A stretch of 5,503 nucleotides of DNA from Lentisphaeria bacterium (lineage in GTDB: Bacteria > Verrucomicrobiota > Lentisphaeria > JABSQK01 > UBA12247): contig DMTJ01000432.1 in assembly GCA_003477185.1 (NCBI GenBank), forward strand, positions 1 to 5,503. The letters run 5' to 3'. Of the stretch, positions 1-5,503 are shown in pieces. How positions within the stretch are numbered: the stretch's first letter is position 1; each line of letters starts with the position of its first letter. The translations under genes and the position numbers were made by a program. Below the pieces are notes generated by a model. The model saw only the letters and a program-made list of their open reading frames with translations, made no database searches and had not been told where the DNA came from.

Positions 1-1173
1 CATGTGGCTGGCCTACCAAAGAGCGGAATCCGTGACTTTTTCGAGCTTGTCATGTCCATGGACGATGTCATCTCGCTGGGCGTCGGAGAGCCAGACTTTG
101 ATACGCCTTGGAGCATTCGCAAGGCCACGATCACAGCACTAGAACGCGGATACACCAGCTATACCTCCAATCTCGGGACCCTTGAGCTTCGCGAGACAGT
201 CTGCCGCTATGTCCAGACAGAGTTTGGCGCGAGCTACGATCCAAAGACCGAGTGCCTGATCACCGTAGGTGTGAGCGAGGGCTTGGATTTGGCCTTGCGC
301 GCCGTCCTAAATCCGGGTGACGAAGTGATCTACCACGAGCCCTGCTACGTGTCCTATGCGCCTAACGTGATCATGGCCCACGCCACGCCGGTCCCAGTCA
401 TTACCTGCGCAGAGGACGAATTTGCCTTGGATCCGGAGAAGCTTCGTGCCGCGATCACGGACCGCACCAAGGTCTTGCTGCTCAACTTCCCCAATAATCC
501 CACCGGAGCCACACTATCGGACCGGCAGAAGCTGGAGATCAGCAAGATCGCCTGTGAATTTGACCTGCTGGTCATCACCGACGAGATCTATGCCGAGCTG
601 ACCTACGAAGGTAACGTGCGTACCATCGCCAGTTACCCCGGTATGCGTGAGCGCACAATCTTCCTGCACGGTCTCAGTAAAGCATATGCTATGACTGGCT
701 ATCGCATCGGCCACGCCTGCGGGCCCGCTCCGTTGATCGACGCAATGATGAAGATCCACCAGTACTCGATGCTGTGCGCATCACTGATCAGCCAAGAGGC
801 TGCCGTCGAGGCGCTGCAGAATGGCCGACGGGAAATGCTTGAGATGAAACAGCAGTACCTCGAACGCCGGAACCTGGTGGTCGCACGCTTGAATGCCATG
901 GGCTACTCCTGTATGTGCCCGCAAGGCGCGTTCTATGTCTTTCCTGACATTTCTTCCAGTGGCCTCAGCAGTGCGGAGTTCGCACGGCGCCTGCTGGAGG
1001 AAGAGCGGGTAGCAGTTGTGCCGGGGGTCGGCTTTGGTGCGTGCGGCGAAGGCTTCGTCCGCTGTGCGTATGCCGCCGCCATCGAGGATATTGAGATCGC
1101 CATGACGCGAATGGCCGCGTTTGCGAGTCGCCTCAAGCAGGCGGTCCCGGCTGAGGCAAGCATCACTGCGTGA
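1..1173 (+). CDS. Class I/II PLP-dependent aminotransferase (5'-partial)
   Basis: This is a cytoplasmic fold-type I aminotransferase that moves an amino group between an amino acid and a 2-oxo acid using PLP. Counting from the GTG at 4, the family landmarks are all present. The N-terminal VISLGVGEPDF substrate-loop motif is at about 23-33. NFPNNPTG is at 161-168, with N165 as the expected PLP-contacting Asn. ITDEIYAEL has D193 (pyridine N partner) and Y196. SKAYAMTGYRIG has K226 as the Schiff-base Lys. GEGFVRCAYA has R353 as the carboxylate-binding Arg. The GTG at 4 is unlikely to be the true start: the frame is open at the window edge, and relatives have roughly ten more residues before SGIRDFF. 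The exact substrate (aspartate, aromatic or other) cannot be read from the motifs. No lesion is seen, so it looks functional. Its TGA is six bases before the next start, suggesting an operon with the downstream kinase gene. Confidence 0.93.
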   Translation, partial: HVAGLPKSGIRDFFELVMSMDDVISLGVGEPDFDTPWSIRKATITALERGYTSYTSNLGTLELRETVCRYVQTEFGASYDPKTECLITVGVSEGLDLALRAVLNPGDEVIYHEPCYVSYAPNVIMAHATPVPVITCAEDEFALDPEKLRAAITDRTKVLLLNFPNNPTGATLSDRQKLEISKIACEFDLLVITDEIYAELTYEGNVRTIASYPGMRERTIFLHGLSKAYAMTGYRIGHACGPAPLIDAMMKIHQYSMLCASLISQEAAVEALQNGRREMLEMKQQYLERRNLVVARLNAMGYSCMCPQGAFYVFPDISSSGLSSAEFARRLLEEERVAVVPGVGFGACGEGFVRCAYAAAIEDIEIAMTRMAAFASRLKQAVPAEASITA

Positions 1174-1179
1174 CGCAAG

Positions 1180-1518
1180 ATGCTACACGGTCCGGAGTGC
1201 AACGAGGAAGTCAACACAGAATCTAAGCGCTGTGCCAACTGCCTACTGGACCTGAGTGACATTACCGTCGCTTGGGACGATACCGGCAATGCCACATTGG
1301 CGGCGAAGCGGCACGAAGAACCCCACCAGAATACTCCCGCCAAGGATCGCACCGCAGCAATCCTCACAGCGGTTGGCAGTTATCGGGTTCTCGGCTTTAT
1401 CGGCAAAGGTGGCATGGGCCATGTCTACAGAGCCTTGCAGCCCAACCCCCGCCGAGAAGTCGCGCTCAAGCTACTCAGCCAGGGGCGACCGAACAGTGAA
1501 GCAGATCGGCTTCGTTTC
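1180..1518 (+). pseudogene. Kinase fragment 1: Cys knuckle and N-lobe up to the frameshift
   Basis: The ATG at 1180 opens the kinase gene six bases after the aminotransferase stop. No strong Shine-Dalgarno is visible, so coupled translation is plausible. The N-terminus resembles the CPxC...CxxC knuckle found in these kinases. C7, C18 and C21 remain, but the position of the first Cys is Gly4. A Gly/Ala/Thr-rich linker follows. The kinase N-lobe then begins at about residue 68 with YRVLGFIGKGGMGHVYRA (nucleotide-binding loop G75-G80), and EVALKLL supplies the ATP-anchoring Lys97. After LRF at 1510-1518 the conserved reading jumps to the next frame, which begins RREAAVAAMLDHPYIVP. A lost C (ttccgacgg to ttcgacgg) explains this exactly. 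The ORF reads on out of frame to a stop at 1692; that tail (about 1519-1692) has no kinase similarity and should be ignored. Confidence 0.85.
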
Positions 1519-2010
1519 GACGGGAGGCCGCGGTCGCAGCAATGCTGGACCATCCGTATATCGTGCCGATCATCGAGTTCGCCGAGACAGGTTTTGGCGA
1601 GGCATTCTTTACCATGCCGCTGGTCAAGGGGATCCCACTTGACCAGTAGGTGCGTGATTGCGCGATCGATCGTCGAACAACGATTGAGCTGATGATTCGC
1701 GTCTCCGAAGGAGTCGAGGCTGCCCACCAGCGCGGCGCGATTCACCGAGACTTCAAGCCCGCCAATATTCTCCTGCTTACGGGCCGCTATCCCTACTGTC
1801 TGGAGACGGACCTCCAGAAGATGCTTGCCACCATTCGGTGCGTCGAGCAATGTCCGCCTCGGGAGCTGGATTGGACAATCCCGCGTGATCTCGAGGCAGT
1901 GCTGCTGAAAACCCGGGGCAGGGAGCGAAATCATCGTTATCAATCTGCCAAGGCGCTCGCAGAGGACCTAAGTGCCGTGCTAGGTGTACGACCGGTACTG
2001 GGGGCCCAAC
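1518..2010 (+). pseudogene. Kinase fragment 2: catalytic loop and C-lobe, activation segment lost
   Basis: In the frame starting at 1518 the N-lobe continues through the helix-C and strand region (RREAAVAAMLDHPYIVP, then EFAETGFGEAFFTMPLVKG), as expected for a kinase hinge. It meets TAG at 1647-1649 and then resumes without a frame change. The alternative GTG start at 1650 gives an ORF to 2120. The catalytic loop GAIHRDFKPANIL is at 1737-1772, with the catalytic Asp at 1749-1751 and the metal-binding Asn at 1764-1766. It is joined directly to LLTGRYPY, normally the end of helix F. The DFG motif, activation loop, APE motif and most of helix F are therefore gone, about 65 residues by comparison with the usual spacing. 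The C-lobe end is recognisable: IPRDLEAVLLK, then HRYQSAKALAEDL. Frame 0 stops making sense after about 2000. Confidence 0.85.
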
Positions 2011-2520
2011 CGCAGAGCGCGCACCTCCACCTTTGCCGCATTTCACCAGATACGGATGGAATGCGACGAGAAGGAACCGCGGCTGGAGGAAGCGATCATT
2101 GCCACGAACGAGGCGAATGAGATGCGCAGTTTTGCAGACCAGCGCCTCGATCAAAGTCTGACCGCCCAGACGGATGCCAATGTGCATCTGGAACATTGGC
2201 AGGAGGCGCTACGAGGCTATCGGCATGCGCTATCGATTGCACAGGAGTACCCCAGCATAAAGCAGGCTGCGGAAATCGCACTCTGGCAAACCTATCAGCA
2301 GGCTCCACCGCCCATTCTTGAAGTCCAGCCACGCCAAAGTCCGGTTCTTACTCTGACCTTCTCGCCTAATGGAATGACAGTCGCAAGCGGCAGATCAGCA
2401 GGGCAAATTAGGTTAATTTAACGTAAGGACGGGACGCTGCACTCGCCGGGCGATCAGCATGATACAGCTGTCTTCGTGCTCGCCTTCTCTCAAGATGGAA
2501 AGCACCTCTATTCGGGCGAC
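1984..2520 (+). pseudogene. Kinase fragment 3: coiled-coil/TPR-like linker and first WD40 blades
   Basis: Frame 1 takes over at about 1984-2010. The section from about 2050 to 2300 is charged and Ala/Glu/Gln-rich, with coiled-coil character (EKEPRLEEAIIATNEANE). It leads to a TPR-like stretch (HWQEALRGYRHALSIAQEY) of the kind seen between the membrane segment and propeller of WD40 kinases. A clear WD40 strand pair follows: VLTLTFSPNGMTVASGRSAG and GQIRLI at about 2341-2418. It is cut by TAA at 2419-2421. Without leaving the frame, the next blade continues after the stop: HDTAVFVLAFSQDGKHLYSG at 2458-2517. The nonsense codon therefore interrupts a propeller and does not end a gene. No hydrophobic membrane helix is seen in either frame just upstream, although one would be expected there. 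The frame changes again near 2520. Confidence 0.75.
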
Positions 2521-3152
2521 TGGAAACTCTAGGAGATTCGGTCTGGTTCCGCGACGATCAGGGCAACCTTTTCTATCTAGAGCGAGAAAATGGGTCCAGG
2601 CTTGCCCAGCGTCAGATCACCCATGTTGCGGCGTCACAGGCACATCAGAAGTACGAGCACTTGATCCGCTGGAGCAGGCAGACCGGCAGGCGAAAGTACC
2701 TGCTTCCGTACTGCGTCTGGCCTTGGCCACGGGCCAGCGCGGCTGACGGCTTGGATGGCGAATTGCAGCCTCTCGTAGGATACGGCGCGGCGACTGGCGA
2801 TGTCGCTGGATCATCGGCCAAGGCAGCGGGTACGGTCGCGATCGCCGAAGGTGCGCTTTGGCAGGTCGATCGGGGGGGGCCGTTTCACGGCCCTAATACC
2901 AGAACCAGCAGCGGGATTACGCCAATCGCAGCGGCGATCCACTCGGTAGCGGCTTTGTTCTGTGCTGCCGATGACAGTGGACAGATTACGGTTTACTCCG
3001 TAAGCCAGACTCGGTTTTGGCTGCGTAAGGCGAAACTGGATCACAGCGCTACGCGTGTGGTCTCGGCAGTAGATGAGCCACTCGTGGCCAGTGCCGATGG
3101 ACGGATGAATTGCGTCTGGGATGCGGCCTACGCCCTCGAACTCGCACAATAG
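2520..3152 (+). pseudogene. Kinase fragment 4: middle of the WD40 propeller, degraded
   Basis: Frame 0 is open from before 2520 to the TAG at 3150. It reads like propeller sequence at first (LGDSVWFRDDQGNLFYLERE). It does so again from about 2850: ALWQVDRGG, then HSVAALFCAADDSGQITVYS, then VSAVDEPLVASADGRMNCVW, each with the spacing of WD40 strands b to d. Between about 2630 and 2850 the translation is Arg/Trp/Gly-rich and unconvincing. In that stretch frame 2 briefly looks more protein-like (positions about 2648-2740, VRALDPLEQADRQAKVP then ASVLRLALATGQR), so two more compensating indels may be present. The only start codon opening this frame internally is the TTG at 2661, with no visible ribosome binding site. 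The TAG at 3150-3152 falls inside the propeller and the frame continues beyond it. Confidence 0.6.
2872..2893 (+). repeat. G8 run next to a perfect 7-bp inverted repeat
   Basis: Eight G residues (2872-2879) overlap the left arm of an inverted repeat. GGGCCGT (2877-2883) pairs perfectly with ACGGCCC (2887-2893) across a three-base TTC loop. No T-run follows, so it is not a standard intrinsic terminator. It sits inside the decayed propeller coding region, where frame 0 still reads through it (DRGGPFHGPN). The G-run is a likely slippage or sequencing-error site. Confidence 0.5.
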
Positions 3153-3167
3153 CAGGCCGCCGCCGTC

Positions 3168-4016
3168 GTGCACGATGTTGCCATCTCCAATAATGCCGCT
3201 CTAGTTGCAGCGATTACGGCAGATCGCTCCCTCGCGCCCCGCGACTTGACCGATGGCGCGTCACCGAGCCTATTCGCCCTTGAGAGCTCTCCCCGCTGCC
3301 TGGCAGTCAGCGATCGCTCCATGATCTGTGTCGGAACCGCTACTGGACAGCTTCTGCTATTCAGCGATCAAGGCCAGCCGCAAGAGAGCCTAAAGGCCCA
3401 TAGCAAGCGCATTGCTCAGCTGGAAATCTTCCCAGATGGGCTCCGTGTGGCGTCGTCGGATATCAGCGGGCGGGCCATTTTCGAGAGCCTTGCCGGTGAC
3501 CTATCATACGACAATCAGGTCGCCGAGCGCCCCCTGAGCCTGCGCCGGGTGACATCCAGTCAGCTGGCAATCGCGAGACTCAGCGGCGCGATTGTCAGGA
3601 TAGATCTTCGCAACCGAGACCTCTCAGAGGTCATCGCCCATTCAGATGGTGTAACCGCCTTTTCTCGAGAAGGCAGCTACCTGCTGAGCGACGGCCGTGA
3701 CGGGACACTCTCATGGCGGGGCGCGAGCCACACGGCAATCAGGAATTTTCCGCTGTCCTCGCTGGGTATCACCTGCCTAGATACGGCCAATGGACACGTC
3801 GTCTTCGAGGCCGGAGATCGAATGATCTACTTCTGCGATTTTTCCAAAGCGGGGAAGTTGCTCGCGCCCCTTTCCCACCAGCAGCGCCTGCAACTGCTAG
3901 ACTCAGAGACCGCCAATTCAGAAGCGGGACGATCATCAGCCGAGCTAATCGCTCTGACAGTCTCTCATCCGATATTGAGCATGCTGTACGCTCTGCAGAA
4001 CGAACCGAAGCGCTAG
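3168..4016 (+). pseudogene. Kinase fragment 5: C-terminal WD40-like propeller
   Basis: This is the longest surviving piece, 282 codons from a GTG at 3168. It follows the internal TAG at 3150 in the same frame (LAQ-stop-QAAAVVHDVAIS). It holds about five degenerate WD40-type blades: residues about 43-66 (CLAVSDRSMICVGTATGQLL), 77-106 (AHSKRIAQLEIFPDGLRVAS, then GRAIF), 117-146, 155-184 (AHSDGVTAFSREGSYLLSDG), and 188-224. Strand c/d Trp-Asp pairs are mostly replaced, as is common in these kinases. It has no catalytic residues and no signal peptide or membrane helix. The TAG at 4014-4016 is probably the original end of the gene, since nothing conserved follows before the convergent Nudix gene 14 bases on. 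An automated annotator could call it an independent hypothetical or WD40 CDS. I regard it as the 3' remnant, as there is no recognisable ribosome binding site. Confidence 0.75.
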
Positions 4017-4030
4017 CAGTCTGCCCGCGG

Positions 4031-4519
4031 TCAGTCCTTCGCGGCAAACCAATCCTGCAGTGCCGAAATCACTGGCTGGAACTGGTCAATCCAATCTTTC
4101 GTTGGCAGCTGAGCCAGCGGGATCCAGAAGAAATGAAACCATTTGCCCTCGTCCTCTTGGGCAAAGAAACTCCACTTCTCCGCAAGATCAGCATCCGTTT
4201 CACACTCGTAGACATGCCAGAACTGACAATAGTCGGGGACTTCAATTTCTGCGATCTTGGCCATGATTCTGGCGCTGTCTATGCCTGATTCTTCGGCCAA
4301 TTCACGCAAGGCAGCGGGTTCAAGAGCCTCCCCTTCCTCAAGCGTCCCCTTTACGATCTGGTGCCCCGCTGTGGGATGCACAAATGCCAGGATTTCGCGG
4401 CCGTGAGCGCCGGACCGAGTAAGGACAGGACATACCTTTACGCCACCAGGCGCGACGATAATTGAGTGTGCTGGATCAGGCATAAATATTCCGGGGCAGT
4501 TCGGGCGGCAGAGTATCAT
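4031..4519 (-). CDS. Nudix hydrolase domain protein
   Basis: Nudix hydrolases split nucleoside diphosphates linked to another group (X), using Mg ions held by the Nudix box. The box GX5EX7REUXEEXGU is perfect here: from the ATG at 4519 it runs from G58 to I80 (GTLEEGEALEPAALRELAEE then SGI), with the metal-binding REL-EE core. The protein is 162 residues, a usual single-domain size. A Trp/Phe-rich stretch (KWFHFFWIPLAQLP) in the C-terminal half matches the last strands of the fold. Three starts are possible. TTG at 4525 gives 164 residues. ATG at 4519 has AGG six bases upstream. ATG at 4483 (MPDPAHS) is preceded by a weak GGA. I prefer 4519. The substrate cannot be inferred; a housecleaning or RNA-cap-like role is open. 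It converges on the kinase pseudogene and diverges from the T2SF-like gene. It looks intact, with TGA as its stop. Confidence 0.9.
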   Translation of the reverse strand: MILCRPNCPGIFMPDPAHSIIVAPGGVKVCPVLTRSGAHGREILAFVHPTAGHQIVKGTLEEGEALEPAALRELAEESGIDSARIMAKIAEIEVPDYCQFWHVYECETDADLAEKWSFFAQEDEGKWFHFFWIPLAQLPTKDWIDQFQPVISALQDWFAAKD

Positions 4520-4556
4520 TGCCAACCTACTCTACTGGAATGGAAATGCCGATCGG

Positions 4557-4565
4557 AGTGTAGCA
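4557..4565 (-). promoter_or_regulatory. Candidate extended -10 for the Nudix gene
   Basis: On the minus strand the bases read TGCTACACT, an extended -10 (TGn plus TACACT, four of six matching TATAAT). It lies about 37 bases before the ATG at 4519, which would leave a leader of about 30 bases. No good -35 is present at the usual spacing. The same bases form the 5' end of the divergent T2SF-like gene. This is a weak call based on sequence resemblance alone. Confidence 0.2.
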
Positions 4566-4569
4566 TATT

Positions 4570-5172
4570 TTGGGTACAGAGCGACGGCACGTGATATTGA
4601 CTCATCAGCTCACCGGCGGGCAAACTCGTCCAACCGAGCTGCAATCCCTGCTCCGCGTTCTTGCCTGGGCAGTACAACGAGGAATGCCACTCACAGATGC
4701 ACTCACGCTTCTGAGCCGAACCAGGACTAATCATAGCAGCTTCCAAGTCGGCACCCCAGTTCTTACTAATGGACGGGGTAATCTTGATGCGGCGTGTGCC
4801 TGGATTGCAGGCGTATGCGAGGAAGGCCTTCGGCTGCACGAAGCAATCCGTCATGTAACGACACTTTCTGACGCTGAGATCGCGATGATTGAGCAGGCAC
4901 AGGAATCTGAAGCGCTGACGCCGATCCTCGAGCTGCTGGCCGAGTCACAGCCTCGGCGTCAGTCGTGTTTTTCGGCGCCAGGAGCCGTAACCGCCATTGC
5001 CTGTTCGGTTCTATTGTATGGCCTGGGCACTATGATATTCCCAAAGTTCTCTTACATCAGTACGGGTGCCTTCCCCGGCGAGCCTTTGCTATTCCCGGCC
5101 GCTGGAGCCGGATTGGCCCTGCTGGTGCTCGTTATAGCAGCATGGCTTCCAGCGCGTTTTGCCGCCAGTTAG
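4570..5172 (+). CDS. Open part of the T2SF-like gene: domain 1 plus two membrane helices
   Basis: This is the part of the interrupted gene that can be translated without readthrough, 200 residues. It contains the first helical T2SF domain and two hydrophobic segments (about 137-157 and 174-192), the second followed by a short WLPARFAAS tail. Family members normally run to roughly twice this length with a repeated domain, so the product would be a truncated platform protein of doubtful function. It is divergent from the Nudix gene, and the two share an intergenic region of about 50 bases. It is listed separately because an automated caller would report this span as a CDS. Confidence 0.5.
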   Translation: MGTERRHVILTHQLTGGQTRPTELQSLLRVLAWAVQRGMPLTDALTLLSRTRTNHSSFQVGTPVLTNGRGNLDAACAWIAGVCEEGLRLHEAIRHVTTLSDAEIAMIEQAQESEALTPILELLAESQPRRQSCFSAPGAVTAIACSVLLYGLGTMIFPKFSYISTGAFPGEPLLFPAAGAGLALLVLVIAAWLPARFAAS

Positions 5173-5503
5173 CTCCGCTTCCTACCATTGATCGGGGACG
5201 GGAGACGGGCGGAGCAGGCTCGGCTCCGTTCTCAGCTGCTGCAGGCCGCGTTCACCATGAAAATGGATGCTGGTGAAGCGTTTAACTGGGCCGCGCGCGC
5301 GCTGCCAAAGTTTCAGCAGGAGAAGCTCTCCACCATTGCGAACTCCAGAAAACAGGGCGCAGACTGGGCCGCAGAATATGCGGCACAGTTTCGTTGCAGC
5401 GCTCCAGAGAAATGGGGACTGAAACAAGCTACTCTCGCCGTGCGACCAGCGGAAGGGGCTTCCTTCGCACAAAAGCTTTGGCACACGGTCGCGTCCGCGG
5501 GCG
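4570..5503 (+). pseudogene. Type II secretion F (GspF/PilC)-like protein, interrupted by TAG, 3'-partial
   Basis: T2SF-domain proteins are inner-membrane platform subunits of type II secretion and type IV pilus machines. They consist of two helical cytoplasmic domains, each followed by membrane helices. From the TTG at 4570, domain 1 shows the typical pattern: LLRVLAWAVQRGMPLTDALT at 27-46, EEGLRLHEAIRHV at 84-96, and AQESEALTPILELLAE at 110-125. Membrane helix 1 (about 137-157) ends in FPKF, as in family members, and helix 2 spans about 174-192. TAG at 5170-5172 stops translation at 200 residues. The same frame then stays open to the window edge and reads as linker plus domain 2 (LRFLPLIGDG, then QARLRSQLLQAAFTMKMDAG and EAFNWAARALP). 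The gene is therefore probably broken, unless the stop is read through or is a sequencing error. GGAG at 4555-4558 may serve the TTG; GTG at 4591 is an alternative start. The gene is incomplete on the right. Confidence 0.62.

Larger units (their letters stand above)
1180..4016 (+). pseudogene. Ser/Thr protein kinase with WD40 propeller, heavily disrupted
   Basis: Pieces of a single long signalling protein appear in the normal order: Cys knuckle, kinase N-lobe, catalytic loop, C-lobe end, coiled-coil/TPR-like linker and WD40 blades. Intact relatives phosphorylate Ser/Thr of unknown partners and usually sit in the inner membrane with the propeller outside. Here the order runs through frame 1 (1180-1518), frame 0 (1518 to about 2000), frame 1 (about 2000-2520) and frame 0 (about 2520-4016), counting frame as position mod 3. 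In-frame stops lie at 1647 (TAG), 2419 (TAA) and 3150 (TAG). The activation segment (DFG to APE) and any membrane segment are missing. The first knuckle Cys is replaced by Gly. No single frame could give an active kinase. A cluster of independent small genes is less likely, because adjacent fragments complete each other's domains. The frames between 2520 and 2860 are the least certain part. Confidence 0.88.

Noticed and set aside
4..1173. GTG at 4 as the true start of the aminotransferase
   Set aside because: The frame is open at the window edge (codon 1-3 is CAT), there is no room for a ribosome binding site, and family members have more residues before SGIRDFF.
933..1367. Minus-strand ORF of 144 codons overlapping the aminotransferase end and the kinase start
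   Set aside because: It lies opposite two recognised coding regions, is Ser/Arg/Ala-rich with no motif, and is best seen as a shadow.
1425..1943. Minus-strand ORF of 172 codons across the kinase domain
   Set aside because: The plus strand here carries unmistakable kinase motifs in two frames, and the minus translation shows no domain pattern.
4014..4040. Intrinsic terminator between the convergent pseudogene and Nudix gene
   Set aside because: The gap is only 14 bases. The CCGCGG palindrome has no loop and there is no T-run on either strand.
3713..4288. Plus-strand ORF of 191 codons spanning the WD40 end and the Nudix gene
   Set aside because: It crosses two genes of opposite orientation and matches neither family; it is a shadow frame.
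5210..5228. CGGAGC/GCTCCG inverted repeat with a 7-base loop
   Set aside because: It is a short GC-rich stem inside readable T2SF coding sequence with no T-run, and is likely chance.
1..5503. tRNA, rRNA, CRISPR array, insertion sequence or phage attachment site
   Set aside because: No cloverleaf-like segment, spaced direct repeats, transposase motif or terminal inverted repeats were seen. The kinase lesions are small indels, nonsense codons and deletions, not insertions.

Overview
The window is a moderately GC-rich bacterial segment. Two genes look functional (an aminotransferase and a Nudix hydrolase). Two others appear to be decaying: a large Ser/Thr kinase-WD40 gene and a type II secretion F-like gene. 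Receptor-type Ser/Thr kinases with a Cys-rich N-terminus and a C-terminal WD40 propeller are commonest in Verrucomicrobiota and Planctomycetota. The family flavour of all four genes fits Verrucomicrobiota, perhaps Opitutales. That assignment is inference from gene types only, made without a database search.

Layout. Positions 1-1173 (+) hold a nearly complete class I PLP aminotransferase whose first codons lie before the window. Six bases later, 1180-4016 (+) holds the remains of one long kinase-WD40 gene. Conserved pieces appear in the expected order: Cys knuckle, glycine loop and catalytic Lys, HRD catalytic loop, C-lobe end, coiled-coil/TPR-like linker, and WD40 blades. They are spread over two main reading frames. 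The gene is broken by a one-base deletion near 1518, in-frame stops at 1647, 2419 and 3150, a clean loss of the activation segment at about 1770-1782, a frame change near 1975-2010 where a membrane segment would be expected, and another frame change near 2520. Positions 4031-4519 (-) hold an intact Nudix hydrolase, convergent with the pseudogene. From about 4570 to the right edge (+) lies a GspF/PilC-like inner-membrane protein. Its reading frame continues past a TAG at 5170 into what looks like the second cytoplasmic domain.

How the parts relate. The aminotransferase and the kinase gene are tightly spaced and were probably once co-transcribed. Nothing suggests a shared pathway among aminotransferase, Nudix and secretion genes. 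The main biological message is selective erosion: small metabolic and housekeeping-type genes keep all motifs, while a signalling gene and a secretion-type gene carry several disabling lesions. This is the pattern of a lineage in relatively recent genome reduction (for example host-restricted), or of a neutral locus decaying. I did not find a convincing previously undescribed system. The most testable unusual point is the run of in-frame TAG codons, where ordinary decay is much more likely than recoding.
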